Shown: positions 26,562 to 35,084, counted from the first letter of the stretch. The stretch: 64,000 nt of DNA from Halorientalis sp. LT38 (GCF_037031225.1 NZ_JAYEZN010000001.1:496001-560000); one strand, 5' to 3'. Numbers and translations: made by a program. The notes: generated from the sequence alone by a model not told the origin.

Positions 26562-28910
26562 TCAGTCCTCGAGCGCCTCGAGCAGGGTCAGCGCGAGCGC
26601 CTTGTCCAGCGGGTCGTTGGCGTTCCCGCAGTGAGGCGACTGGACGCAGGCCGGGCAGCCGTCGGCGCAGTCGCAGGAGGCGACCATCTTCCGGGTGGTC
26701 GACAGCAGCGACCCGACGTCGGCGTAGGCCCGCTCGGTCAGCCCGACGCCGCCCGGATAGCCGTCGTAGATGAAGATGGTCGATTTGCCGGTGTGTGGGT
26801 GCAAGGGCGTCGAGAGCCCGCCGACGTCCCGGCGGTCGCAGAGCAACTCGGCAGGCATCATCGCGATCATCGCGTGCTCGGCAGCGTGGATGCCGCCCCC
26901 GAACGCCTCGTCTTCGTCCGCGAGCGCGTCCCGGTCCGCCGCCTGTTCGCGCATCCGGCGCTCGACCGGTTCGGGGACGGTGTAGTAGAAGGCCCGGGTC
27001 GAAAGCGTCGTCTCGGGCAGGTCCAGCGCGAACTGGCCGACGGGTTCGCCGGTCTTGCCGTCGCGACGTTCGTAGCCCGTGATCTGCTTGCGCATCGTGA
27101 CGTCGGCCAGCCGCAGCGTGCTGTCCTGGTGACCGGGCATCCGCGTCTCCGCGTGATCGCGCTCGACGGTGATCGTCTTGTCGTGGAGCACCTGCGTGTA
27201 GTAGTCCGCGTGCGTCTGTGAGAGTTCGGCGACGCCGAGGTCCAGATCCAGATCGACCACCTCGTAGCGCCGGCCCTGGTGGTGGTAGATCGCGCCCGGG
27301 TGGGCGTCACGTAGCGCGTCGCCGAAGGGGAGTTCCGCCACCGTCTCGCCGCTGGCGCGGTCCCTGAGCTGGACCTGCCGGTCGTCGACCGTCCGGAGAT
27401 TCATCTCGTGCTGGGGGCTCCCGTCGCCGTCGTAGAGCCAGCGGATGCCGGCGTCGGTCTCCCGGCGAGAGAGTTCGCCGGATTCGGTGAGGGCGGCGAC
27501 CACGTCGGGAAAGGGGTCGCCGAAGTGGTCGTCGTCCGTGGGTGTGAGCCAGGTCTCCCGCGCGGCCGAGAGGACGTGATCGGGCAGCAGCGTCCGGTTC
27601 TGGGGGTTGGAGATGGCTCGTTCCGGCTCGCCGTCGAAGAACTCGTCGGGGTTTCGCATGAAGTACTGGTCGAGCTGATCCTCGCCGCCGACCACGATCA
27701 CGAGGCTCGGGTCCGTCCCGCGACCGGCTCGGCCGGCCTGCTGGAACGCGCCCATCCGGGTGCCCGGATAACCGTCCAGCAACACGGCGTCGAGTCCGCC
27801 GACGTCGACGCCGAGTTCGAGGGCCTTCGTGCTCCAGACCCCGCGGATCTCGCCCGACGAGAGCCCCTCCTCGACCGTCCGCCGGCGGTCGCCGGTCAGT
27901 GCGGCCTGGTAGGCCGTGACGCCCTCGGCGACGTCGTGTTCGCCCCGGCGGCGCAACTCGTCGGCGCTCTCGGTCGCGTAGCGTTCGGCGGTCTGGCGCG
28001 ACCGCGTGAACGCCACGGTCTGGTAGCCCCTGGTCAGGAGGTCGACGAACAGCCGCTTCGTCTCGACGTGGCTCGACTTCCGCCGGCCGCTCCCCCAGCC
28101 GTCGCCGTCCTCGTACTCCGGCGGGTTCCAGAACAGCCAGTGGGTCGGTCCCGTCGCGCTCTGGTCTTCGGTGATCGCCGCGTAGTTCGTTTCCGGGCGT
28201 CCGGTGACCGTCGCCGCGTGCTCGACGGGATTGCCGATCGTCGCCGAACAGCAGACGTACTGCGGATCGGCGTCGAACCGCTCGCAGACGCGGTTCAGCC
28301 GGCGGAGAACGAGGCCGACCTGGCTCCCGAACACGCCGCGGTACTCGTGGACCTCGTCGACGACGACGGTCTCGAGACGCTCGAAGAACCAGTCCCAGAG
28401 CCGGTGCCCGTGGGGGAGGATCCCGTAGTGGAGCATGTCCGGCGTCGTCAGTAGAACCGTGGGCTGGCGCTCGCGGATCTCGGCCTTCTCGGATTTGGAC
28501 TGCCGGCCGGTGTACTGGGCGACCGTGACGCGGCTGCCGAAGCCCAGTCCGTGGGCGAGGTCCTGCAGCGTCTCGGTCTGGTCGTTGATGAGCGCGACCT
28601 GCGGCGCGATATAGAGGGTACAGCCAGTGTGGTCCAGCGCGCGCTCGAACGCGGGGACGGTATAGGCGAGGCTCTTGCCGCTGGCGGTGTCGGTAGCGAG
28701 GACCACGTCGTCACCGTCGCGGACGCGCTCGACGGCCGTCGCCTGGTGGTCGTACAGCCGCTCGATCCCCCGTTTTTCGAGTGCCGACGCCAGCCGATCG
28801 GAGAGGTCGAGGTCCGCGAACGTCGCCGCTCGGCCGGGAACCGTCTCGTGGTGAGTGACCTGTCCCTCGTAGTACGGGCGGTCCCGGAGCCAACTGATCG
28901 TCTCGTCCAC
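26562..28910 (-). CDS. DEAD/DEAH-box helicase with C-terminal Zn domain, Hrq1/MrfA type (782 aa)
   Basis: Superfamily 2 helicase. Walker A TDTASGKS at about 73-80, DEVH box in VVVDEVHEYRG, motif VI QQAGRAGRG. The C-terminal region carries the DUF1998/MZB type cysteine cluster CDCADGCPACVQSPHCG. This architecture matches the 3'-5' RecQ4-related Hrq1/MrfA helicases that help repair mitomycin-type crosslinks and alkylation damage. DNA repair is therefore the likely role, from family knowledge. The start ATG at 28910 gives MDETISWLRDRPYYEGQ, a family-typical N-terminus. Confidence 0.93.
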   Translation of the reverse strand: MDETISWLRDRPYYEGQVTHHETVPGRAATFADLDLSDRLASALEKRGIERLYDHQATAVERVRDGDDVVLATDTASGKSLAYTVPAFERALDHTGCTLYIAPQVALINDQTETLQDLAHGLGFGSRVTVAQYTGRQSKSEKAEIRERQPTVLLTTPDMLHYGILPHGHRLWDWFFERLETVVVDEVHEYRGVFGSQVGLVLRRLNRVCERFDADPQYVCCSATIGNPVEHAATVTGRPETNYAAITEDQSATGPTHWLFWNPPEYEDGDGWGSGRRKSSHVETKRLFVDLLTRGYQTVAFTRSRQTAERYATESADELRRRGEHDVAEGVTAYQAALTGDRRRTVEEGLSSGEIRGVWSTKALELGVDVGGLDAVLLDGYPGTRMGAFQQAGRAGRGTDPSLVIVVGGEDQLDQYFMRNPDEFFDGEPERAISNPQNRTLLPDHVLSAARETWLTPTDDDHFGDPFPDVVAALTESGELSRRETDAGIRWLYDGDGSPQHEMNLRTVDDRQVQLRDRASGETVAELPFGDALRDAHPGAIYHHQGRRYEVVDLDLDLGVAELSQTHADYYTQVLHDKTITVERDHAETRMPGHQDSTLRLADVTMRKQITGYERRDGKTGEPVGQFALDLPETTLSTRAFYYTVPEPVERRMREQAADRDALADEDEAFGGGIHAAEHAMIAMMPAELLCDRRDVGGLSTPLHPHTGKSTIFIYDGYPGGVGLTERAYADVGSLLSTTRKMVASCDCADGCPACVQSPHCGNANDPLDKALALTLLEALED

Positions 28911-28965
28911 GCCGGGAGTACTGGTGCGACGGTGCTAACGCTTTCGTCGAACGCGTTCCGAGGAC

Positions 28966-29655
28966 TCAGTCGTCCTGCGAGTCGATGCGCTCGAGCTTCC
29001 CGCTGCCGGAGTTTTCCGGGGCGCCCACCTTGTCCCGGTTGATCGCCAGGTGGATCGCGAACAGGATCGGCGAGAGCACGCCCAGCACGAGTGCGACGCC
29101 CATCGCGAGCAGGCCGTCGGTCAGGACCAGTTGGCCGCCGCCGTGTTCGCCGCCCTCACCGCCCCCGCCGCCACCGGTCGCCGCGTCGCCGACGACGACG
29201 ACGCCGCGCATGCCGGGGTCGTGCGGTTCGCAGTAGTACTTCACGACGCCCTCTTCCTCGAAGGTCTGCTCGAACGTGGTCCCCTGCTCGCTGACGGTGT
29301 CGCCGCTGCGGAACGCGCCGTCCTGTTCGACCACGTTGTGTGCGCCGCCGCTCCCGCTCCACTCCCAGGTGATCGTGGTTCCGGGATCGACCTGTACCGC
29401 CGCCGGACCGAACGAGACGCCGTTGCCCGCGCCGACGGTGATCGTCACCGAGTCCTGCCCGGTCTCGTCGACGACCTCGCCGTCGTAGTTCATCGCGTTG
29501 CTCATCCATCCGTCGAAGTCGGATCCCTCCTGTGCCGTCGCCGTCCCGCTCGCGCCGACCGCGACGCCGGCGGCCGCCGTCCCCGCCGCCGCCGTCCGCA
29601 GAAAGCCGCGTCGACTGGTCGCCGACCCGTCCGAAGCGTTCGAGTCCATCTCCAT
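28966..29655 (-). CDS. halocyanin-domain protein with C-terminal membrane anchor (229 aa)
   Basis: Exported blue copper protein. Twin-arginine signal SRRGFLR (14-20) is followed by a hydrophobic stretch and a likely cleavage region after residue 40. The cupredoxin domain has ligands H106, C142, H145 and M149. A Gly/His-rich linker (about 160-174) leads to a membrane helix (about 179-205) and a charged cytoplasmic tail. It is thus anchored by its C-terminus, unlike the lipid-anchored halocyanin at 23606. It probably donates electrons to a membrane oxidase. ATG 29655 is supported by a TATA box 27 nt upstream. Confidence 0.93.
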   Translation of the reverse strand: MEMDSNASDGSATSRRGFLRTAAAGTAAAGVAVGASGTATAQEGSDFDGWMSNAMNYDGEVVDETGQDSVTITVGAGNGVSFGPAAVQVDPGTTITWEWSGSGGAHNVVEQDGAFRSGDTVSEQGTTFEQTFEEEGVVKYYCEPHDPGMRGVVVVGDAATGGGGGGEGGEHGGGQLVLTDGLLAMGVALVLGVLSPILFAIHLAINRDKVGAPENSGSGKLERIDSQDD

Positions 29656-29676
29656 ACGCGTCGGTTTTTCGGCATC

Positions 29677-29686
29677 CTGTATAAGC
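29677..29686 (-). promoter_or_regulatory. TATA box of the C-anchored halocyanin
   Basis: The minus-strand GCTTATACAG is centred 27 nt before the ATG at 29655, giving a leaderless transcript. Confidence 0.6.
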
Positions 29687-29753
29687 CCGCCTATACGGTC
29701 CGGGGTTTGGGAACGGTTTCCACAGATCGTCGAGCGGTCCGGGACGCGCCGGC

Positions 29754-30191
29754 TCATCGCACGACGGTGACCGGACAGGGGGCCCGGCGGAGCACCGTCT
29801 CGGCGACGCTCCCGAGAAGCATCCGGGAGACGCCCGATCGGCCGTGACTCCCCATGACGACGTGGTCGACGGTCTCGGTCTCGGCGAACTCGACGATGCT
29901 TCGCGCCGGCCGGCCGACCGCCGTCTCCGTCCGGAGCGTCACGCCGTACTCGTCGGCGGTCTCCTGGGCGTCGGCGAACAGTTCCTCGGCCTGCTCCTCC
30001 TGGGTCTCGTACCAGTCCTCCCAGTAGCCCGGGAGGGAGGCCTCCATCGGCGCGCCGTAGCCGGCATCGACGAAGTCGAAGACGTGCAGGAGCGTGATCT
30101 CGGCCTCCTCGGCGTACTCTTCGAGCGCGAAGGTGAGCGCTCGCTCTGACAGCGGCGACGCGTCCGTCGGGACCAGCACGTGGTCGGTCAT
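29754..30191 (-). CDS. universal stress protein, UspA family (145 aa)
   Basis: Typical UspA fold. N-terminal HVLVPTDASPLS and the ATP-binding motif GSHGRSG-x-x-LLGS near the C-terminus, so it is of the nucleotide-binding type. Such proteins act in stress tolerance and signalling. The ATG at 30191 is supported by a TATA box about 28 nt upstream. A much longer in-frame extension overlaps the SCO gene and is not coding. Located between the halocyanin and the SCO protein, but the link to copper is only positional. Confidence 0.93.
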   Translation of the reverse strand: MTDHVLVPTDASPLSERALTFALEEYAEEAEITLLHVFDFVDAGYGAPMEASLPGYWEDWYETQEEQAEELFADAQETADEYGVTLRTETAVGRPARSIVEFAETETVDHVVMGSHGRSGVSRMLLGSVAETVLRRAPCPVTVVR

Positions 30192-30213
30192 GGTCGACCC
30201 TAGCGGCCCGGTG

Positions 30214-30224
30214 GGATTAATACC
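30214..30224 (-). promoter_or_regulatory. TATA box of the UspA gene
   Basis: The minus-strand GGTATTAATCC lies about 28 nt before the ATG at 30191, in the 117-bp divergent gap shared with the SCO gene. Confidence 0.6.
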
Positions 30225-30308
30225 CGCCGGGATTCTCACACGTCGAGAGCCCGGCGCGCCGCGGGGAGAACGCACCACTAAAGCCCGTCCGGTCGCAATG
30301 CCCGGGCA

Positions 30309-31109
30309 ATGGAGAGACGCCAGTACCTCCGGACCGCGGTGGGCGGTGCGGCCGGCACGCTCGCGCTCGCGGGCTGTCTGGGCTCGGGCGACGAGAACCC
30401 GAACGTGAAACTGTCGAAGCCCGACCTGCAGACCGATCCGGAGGACTACCCCTTCCCCGCCTGGGGCCAGCAGATCCCGTCCGTGACGGTCCCAGACGCC
30501 CTGGGCGGCGGGACGGTGACGACGACCGACTACGAGAAACCGCTCGCGCTGACCTTCGTCTTCAGCAACTGCCAGACGGCGTGTCCGATCCTGACCCGGG
30601 CGCTCGTCGCGGCCCAGCGCGAGGCGGCCGACGGCGGGTGGAGCGACGCCGTCGAGTTCGCCGAGATCACCTTCGATCCGGCCCGGGACACGCCCGAACG
30701 GCTGGCCGAGTACGCCGACGAACGCAGCGTCGACCTCGACGCCGGTAACTGGACCTTCCTCCGCCCCGAGTCCGAAGCCCGGGCGAAGACGGTGGTCCAG
30801 GACGAGTTCGGCGTGTTCTACGAGAAAATCCCGCCGGGAGAAATGTCGGGCGGGGACTCGACCGCGACGCCGGACGGTTCCGGGACGGCGACTGCCACGG
30901 AAACGGCGTCGGAGACCACCGAGGCGTCCGGCACCGAAACCGACGGGACCGTGGACGAAGATTCTGCGGGGTACATGTTCAGACACCTCTCCCTGATCCT
31001 GCTCGTGAACGGCGACGGCTACGTCGAGCGGACGTGGCGCGGCAGCGGTGGGATCGAGGCGGCAGCCGCGGAACTCCCGGACGCGATGGATCGGCTCAGA
31101 ACGGCCTGA
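30309..31109 (+). CDS. SCO1/SenC-like copper chaperone lipoprotein (266 aa)
   Basis: Thioredoxin-fold protein with a Tat/lipobox N-terminus (RRQYLR, then LALAGC with Cys23). The copper-binding set is C88-x3-C92 (SNCQTACPI) and His226 (FRHLSLIL). The family delivers copper to the CuA centre of cytochrome oxidase or acts as a redox protein. An insertion of about 45 residues (176-220), rich in Thr, Ser, Glu and Ala, separates the cysteine motif half from the histidine and is not part of the core fold. Divergent from UspA and close to two halocyanins. Confidence 0.92.
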   Translation: MERRQYLRTAVGGAAGTLALAGCLGSGDENPNVKLSKPDLQTDPEDYPFPAWGQQIPSVTVPDALGGGTVTTTDYEKPLALTFVFSNCQTACPILTRALVAAQREAADGGWSDAVEFAEITFDPARDTPERLAEYADERSVDLDAGNWTFLRPESEARAKTVVQDEFGVFYEKIPPGEMSGGDSTATPDGSGTATATETASETTEASGTETDGTVDEDSAGYMFRHLSLILLVNGDGYVERTWRGSGGIEAAAAELPDAMDRLRTA

Positions 31110-31127
31110 AACGCGGATTCCCGGCCC

Positions 31128-31421
31128 TTATCTGGCGTACAGCGAGTAGACGATGACGCCGAAGCCGAGCGCCATCAGGCCGGTCTCGGCGATGATGGCG
31201 TACTCGCGTTGCAGCGACAGCCCGAGGTCGAACACGCCGGCGATCAGGCCCCCGAGGGTCACGATCGCGAAGCCGAGCGCGAGCAGGCCGAGCGGTCGCG
31301 CGCCGGTCCGCCGGTAGGCCTTGTACGAGAAGAACGTGATCATCGCACCCAGCAGCAGCGTCACCGTCTTGAGCGCGGCGATCACCGTCGGCAGGTGGAT
31401 GAGGGGATAGTTTTCGATCAC
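31128..31421 (-). CDS. three-helix membrane protein coupled to upstream regulator (97 aa)
   Basis: Small membrane protein with three hydrophobic helices (about residues 10-32, 43-65 and 74-95) and short polar loops (KAYRRTGAR). The start is GTG at 31421. It overlaps the TGA stop of the winged-helix gene as GTGA, so translation is coupled. An ATG 24 nt upstream is also in frame but lies inside the regulator. Pairs of this kind (winged-helix protein plus small membrane protein) recur in haloarchaea. Function unknown. Convergent with the SCO gene (18-bp gap). Confidence 0.75.
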   Translation of the reverse strand: MIENYPLIHLPTVIAALKTVTLLLGAMITFFSYKAYRRTGARPLGLLALGFAIVTLGGLIAGVFDLGLSLQREYAIIAETGLMALGFGVIVYSLYAR

Positions 31422-31795
31422 GTTTCCTTGCGCACCTCCGACCATAGGTCCCGCAGTCGTTCGTCCGCGGTCCGCGGCACGCGGCTGATGCCGACCTCGA
31501 AGGTTCGGTTCTCGGCCAGCTGGACGACGACCTCCTCGAAGTCCACCTCGTACCGGCTGGCGTGTTGCCCGTCGGGACGGATCTCCATCCCCTCGCGGAG
31601 CAGCGACGCCTCGGTCAGCAGATCGAGTTTCCGGTAGGTGGTCGAGAGCGGCACGTCGCACGCCTCCGAGATCTGTTCGGCTGTCATGGGTTCGTCGAGG
31701 TTCCGGACGATGACTCGACACTTCGGGTCGTCGAGGGCGTCGAGCACCTCCTGGAGATCGGGTTGGTCCTCGTCCGCAAACGGGTCTCGGACCAT
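31418..31795 (-). CDS. winged helix-turn-helix transcriptional regulator (125 aa)
   Basis: ArsR/MarR-like winged-helix protein. Residues about 12-85 contain LQEVLDALDDPKCRVIVRNL and AEQISEACDVPLSTTYRKLDLLTEASLL, the latter a clear recognition helix. The C-terminal part (about 85-125) may form a dimer wing. No metal-binding cysteine cluster (one Cys only in the HTH). The start at ATG 31795 is fixed by a TATA box about 30 nt upstream. It is followed by the overlapping membrane protein gene and may sense a membrane-derived signal, which is inference. Confidence 0.88.
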   Translation of the reverse strand: MVRDPFADEDQPDLQEVLDALDDPKCRVIVRNLDEPMTAEQISEACDVPLSTTYRKLDLLTEASLLREGMEIRPDGQHASRYEVDFEEVVVQLAENRTFEVGISRVPRTADERLRDLWSEVRKET

Positions 31796-31819
31796 GTACC
31801 ACACCTCTCGACGCGGCAC

Positions 31820-31829
31820 GCTTATAATC
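31820..31829 (-). promoter_or_regulatory. TATA box of the winged-helix regulator
   Basis: The minus-strand GATTATAAGC is centred about 30 nt before the ATG at 31795. Confidence 0.55.
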
Positions 31830-32019
31830 GCTCCGACACGCGAACGCTCGCAGCGGCGACGCACCCGGGTTCTCCCACCGATTCGGGTAACATGTTCGCG
31901 TATCGGATCGGTCCGAGGCCAGCGTCGGCGACCCCCCGTGCTCGGAGGCCGGTGCGTTCCGCCCGCGCGGGCCGCTCCGGACCGGTTCGCTTTTGACAGG
32001 GCCGCGCAAACGCCCTGTC

Positions 32020-32703
32020 GTGCTCGCCGCCGAGTTGCACTGTCACTCGTCTGCGTCCCACGACGGCCGAGACCCCGTCGAACTGCTCCTGGGACAGGCC
32101 GAGGCCGTCGGGCTGGACGCGCTGGCCGTCACCGATCACGACGAGATCGAGGCCAGCCTCGACGCCGTCGAGAAGGCCGAGGAGTACGGGCTCGTCGGCA
32201 TCCCCGGCATGGAGGTCTCGACGGCCGCCGGCCACGTCCTCGCGCTGGGCGTCCGGGAGGCGATTCCGCCCGGCCTGTCCTTCGGCGAGACGCTCGATCG
32301 GATCCGCTCGCTCGGCGGCATCGCCGTCGTCCCGCATCCCTTTCAGGAGTCCCGCAGCGGCGTCCTCGCGAACATCTCCCAGGAGACGCTGACCGCTGCC
32401 GACGCCATCGAGGTGTACAACTCCCGGCTGCTCACCGGACGGGCGAACCGCCAGGCCGAACGCTACGCCCGACGTAACGGGCTGCCGATGACCGCCGGCA
32501 GCGACGCCCACATCAGCGAGATGGTCGGCCAGGCCGTCACCCGGATCGACGCCGCCGATCGGAGCGTCGAGGCCATCCTCGACGCGGTCCGCGAGGGTCG
32601 GACCGCGGTCGAGGGCAAGCGAACGCCCTGGCGGATCAGCTTCCGCCAGGCAGCCGGCGGCGTCAAGCGCCGCGTCCAGCGCCGACTCGACGAACTCCGA
32701 TGA
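32020..32703 (+). CDS. PHP domain phosphoesterase (227 aa)
   Basis: PHP-family metal-dependent phosphoesterase. Metal ligands H7 and H9 (ELHCHS), D15, H40 (VTDHD), E65 (GMEVS), an HPF block and the C-terminal AGSDAH. Such proteins hydrolyse phosphates in nucleic acids or small molecules, and the substrate here is unknown. The GTG start at 32020 gives a family-like MLAAELHCHS. A TTG nine codons upstream is less likely. Its stop overlaps the next gene's ATG (ATGA), so both form one translational unit. Confidence 0.85.
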   Translation: MLAAELHCHSSASHDGRDPVELLLGQAEAVGLDALAVTDHDEIEASLDAVEKAEEYGLVGIPGMEVSTAAGHVLALGVREAIPPGLSFGETLDRIRSLGGIAVVPHPFQESRSGVLANISQETLTAADAIEVYNSRLLTGRANRQAERYARRNGLPMTAGSDAHISEMVGQAVTRIDAADRSVEAILDAVREGRTAVEGKRTPWRISFRQAAGGVKRRVQRRLDELR

Positions 32704-33821
32704 TCGACGGGGTCGACCGGGCCAGCGTCCGCGCGGCCCGCGAGTCCGGCGACCCACTCCCCGGCACTGGGGGCTTCGCGGGCCAACTCACGGACCCCGG
32801 TTCGGGGCGATCCGCCCTCGTCCGCGACGTCCTCGGCCGGTATCCCTGTTTCTCCGAATCCGACGACCCCGGCGCGTGGAGTTTCGACCCGACCGACCTG
32901 TCCGATCCCGAACCGGTTCCGGCGGGCCACGTCCGCACCGCCGACGGTGACGAGCGCGTCTGGACGCTGCCCGATCCGCCGGCGGCGACCGACGACGCCG
33001 CCGCCGTCGACGCGGTTCGGGACGCCATCGCCGAGCGGACCGCAGCCGTCGACGCCGAGGGCCTCGCTGTCGCCTTCTCTGGCGGCGTCGACTCGGCGAT
33101 CCTCGCGGCCCGGCTGGACGCGCCGCTGTACGTGGTCGGCTTCCCGGACAGCCAGGACGTCGCGGCCGCCCGTTCGGCCGCCGCCCTGCTGGACCGCGAC
33201 CTGACCGTCGTGGAGTTGACCCACGACGATCTGGAACGGGCCGTCCCGGAGATCGTCCGCGCGACCGGCCGGACCAACGCCATGGACGTCCAGATCGCGC
33301 TCCCGCTCTATCTCGTCGCCCAGGCCGTCGCCGCCGACGGGTACGACCGGCTGGCCGTCGGTCAGGGGGCCGACGAACTGTTCGGCGGCTACGCGAAGGT
33401 GGCGAAGGCACCCGACGATCCCCGCCTCGACGCCGAGACGGTCCGCGGCGCTCGCCGCGAGGTCGTAGCGACGCTGCCCGACCAGCTGGAACGCGACGTC
33501 CTCGCACTGCGCGCGGCGGGCGTCGAACCCGTCGCGCCGCTCTTGCACGATCGGGTGGTGGAGTCGGCGCTGCCGCTGCCCGGACACATGCTGGTGGCCG
33601 AACCCGGACAGGGCGAGTCACGAGGCGAGAGCGAACGGAAGGTCGCACTCCGCCGGGCCGCGAGCGCGTGGCTCCCCGACGAGATCGCGAGGCGGGACAA
33701 GAAAGCGGTCCAGTACGGGAGTCTGGTCGCCCGCGAACTCGACCGACTGGCCCGGCAGGCCGGGTTCAAGCGGCGGATGGACGACCACGTCACGAAGTAC
33801 GTCGCATCGCTGGTCGAGTGA
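32700..33821 (+). CDS. asparagine-synthase-like PP-loop protein (373 aa)
   Basis: Contains the C-terminal ATP-pyrophosphatase domain of asparagine synthase, with SGGVDS at 127-132, GQGADELFGGY and a KKAVQYGS block near the end. It lacks the N-terminal class II glutaminase domain: the first 120 residues show no Cys1 and no NGE/YN motifs. It would adenylate a carboxylate and use another nitrogen source, or act on a different substrate. Haloarchaea carry such a gene next to the PHP gene, and the 4-nt overlap here supports joint function. Annotation as Asn synthase would be too specific. Confidence 0.85.
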   Translation: MIDGVDRASVRAARESGDPLPGTGGFAGQLTDPGSGRSALVRDVLGRYPCFSESDDPGAWSFDPTDLSDPEPVPAGHVRTADGDERVWTLPDPPAATDDAAAVDAVRDAIAERTAAVDAEGLAVAFSGGVDSAILAARLDAPLYVVGFPDSQDVAAARSAAALLDRDLTVVELTHDDLERAVPEIVRATGRTNAMDVQIALPLYLVAQAVAADGYDRLAVGQGADELFGGYAKVAKAPDDPRLDAETVRGARREVVATLPDQLERDVLALRAAGVEPVAPLLHDRVVESALPLPGHMLVAEPGQGESRGESERKVALRRAASAWLPDEIARRDKKAVQYGSLVARELDRLARQAGFKRRMDDHVTKYVASLVE

Positions 33822-33864
33822 CGGTGCTCGGCCGGGCGAAAATCGGTGCAGCGACGCGAAAGAG

Positions 33865-34860
33865 CTACTGCGGGGTGGTGTCCTCGGCTTCCAGCAGCTC
33901 GTGGTAACGGTTTCGGATAGTGACCTCGGAGATGTTCGCGACCTCGGAGACCGCCGACTGGGTCACCTTCTCGTTGGCCAGCAGCGAGGCGGCGTAGACG
34001 GCCGCCGCGGCGAGTCCCACCGGCGACTTGCCGGAGTGGACGCCCTGCTCTTTCGCCGAGCTCAGCAGTTCCCGGGCCCGGCGTTCGACCTCCTCGGAGA
34101 GGTCGAGATCCGAGGCGAAGCGGGGAACGTAGCTCTCGGGGTCGGCGGGCTGGATCTCCAGGCTGAGTTCGCGCACGACGTAGCGGTACGTGCGTGCGAT
34201 CTCGTCTTTGTCGACCCGGGAGACGGCCTCGATCTCGTCGAGGCTCCGCGGGGTGCCCGCCTGCCGCGCCGCGGCGTACAGCGAGGACGTGGCCACGCCC
34301 TCGATGGAGCGGCCGGGGAGGAGGTCCTCGTCGAGCGCGCGGCGGTAGATGACGCTGGCCGTCTCGCGAACGCTCTCGGGCAGGCCGAGCGCGGAGGCCA
34401 TCCGATCGATCTCACCGAGGGCCTGCTTGAGGTTGCGCTCCTTCGAATCACGCGTCCGGAATCGCTCGTTCCAGGTTCGCAGTCGCTGCATCTTCTCGCG
34501 CTGGCGCGAGGACAGGGAATTGCCGTAGGCGTCCTTGTCCTGCCAGCCGATGTTGGTCGAGAGGCCCTTGTCGTGCATCATGTTCGTCGTGGGCGCGCCG
34601 ACCCGCGACTTCTCGTCTTTCTCCGCGGCGTCGAAGGCGCGCCACTCCGGGCCGGGGTCGACCTCGTCCTCTGAGACCACGAGCCCGCAGTCCTCACAGA
34701 CCGTCTCGCCCCGTTCGGAATCGCTCACCAGCGACCCGCCACACTCCGGACAGACCACCGGCTCTTCGCGCTCCGATTCGGCCTCCTCGTTCTCGTCCGT
34801 CGGGCGTTCGTGCGACCGCTCGCGCTCGCCCGTGTACTCTCTGATGGTGGAATCGGTCAT
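33865..34860 (-). CDS. tfb: transcription initiation factor IIB (TFB, 331 aa)
   Basis: General archaeal transcription factor that bridges TBP-DNA and RNA polymerase. The N-terminal zinc ribbon has Cys37, Cys40, Cys55 and Cys58. The B-reader/linker region follows, and two cyclin-fold repeats span about 130-325 with the C-terminal helix-turn-helix (TQSAVSEVANISEVTIRNRY) that reads BRE. Haloarchaea encode several TFBs that direct different gene sets. This one has an acidic N-terminal extension before the ribbon. The A/T-rich TATAA-like site lies 48 nt upstream. Confidence 0.97.
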   Translation of the reverse strand: MTDSTIREYTGERERSHERPTDENEEAESEREEPVVCPECGGSLVSDSERGETVCEDCGLVVSEDEVDPGPEWRAFDAAEKDEKSRVGAPTTNMMHDKGLSTNIGWQDKDAYGNSLSSRQREKMQRLRTWNERFRTRDSKERNLKQALGEIDRMASALGLPESVRETASVIYRRALDEDLLPGRSIEGVATSSLYAAARQAGTPRSLDEIEAVSRVDKDEIARTYRYVVRELSLEIQPADPESYVPRFASDLDLSEEVERRARELLSSAKEQGVHSGKSPVGLAAAAVYAASLLANEKVTQSAVSEVANISEVTIRNRYHELLEAEDTTPQ

Positions 34861-34902
34861 TGGTTGGATCGGCGGGCGCGGACGCCCGGAAAACTCTCTA
34901 AT

Positions 34903-34913
34903 CCATAATTATG
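34903..34913 (-). promoter_or_regulatory. TATA box of tfb
   Basis: CATAATTATG(G), a palindromic A/T element, sits about 48 nt before the tfb ATG, so the transcript would carry a leader of about 20 nt. It shares the 224-bp gap with the gatC promoter. Confidence 0.5.
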
Positions 34914-35084
34914 TTGCGGCCCCGCCGACTTAAAGCTTCCGGCTGCCTGAGAGTTTCTACCGCCTGATTTCGGCGGATTATGCTTGCCGCCTGCGAGCGC
35001 GATGGTGGCGCCATCGACGGCGTCGGACCGTGGAAAAGCGCGCGTATCGAAACCCTTACCGCCGGTCCGGGCATCGCCGCGAAC

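Noticed and set aside
25576-26634. 352-residue open frame on the plus strand
   Set aside because: It is the mirror of the flavoprotein gene. Composition is Arg/Val/Asp-rich with no motif, while the minus strand has a clear FAD-binding fold.
30192-30986. Long extension of the UspA reading frame upstream of 30191
   Set aside because: It runs antisense through the SCO gene, has no fold or family signal, and UspA has a full-length domain and a TATA box at the chosen start.
31446-32009. Upstream extension of the small membrane protein frame beyond 31445
   Set aside because: It covers the winged-helix gene in another frame and has no membrane or domain features. The GTG at 31421 fits the coupling with the regulator.
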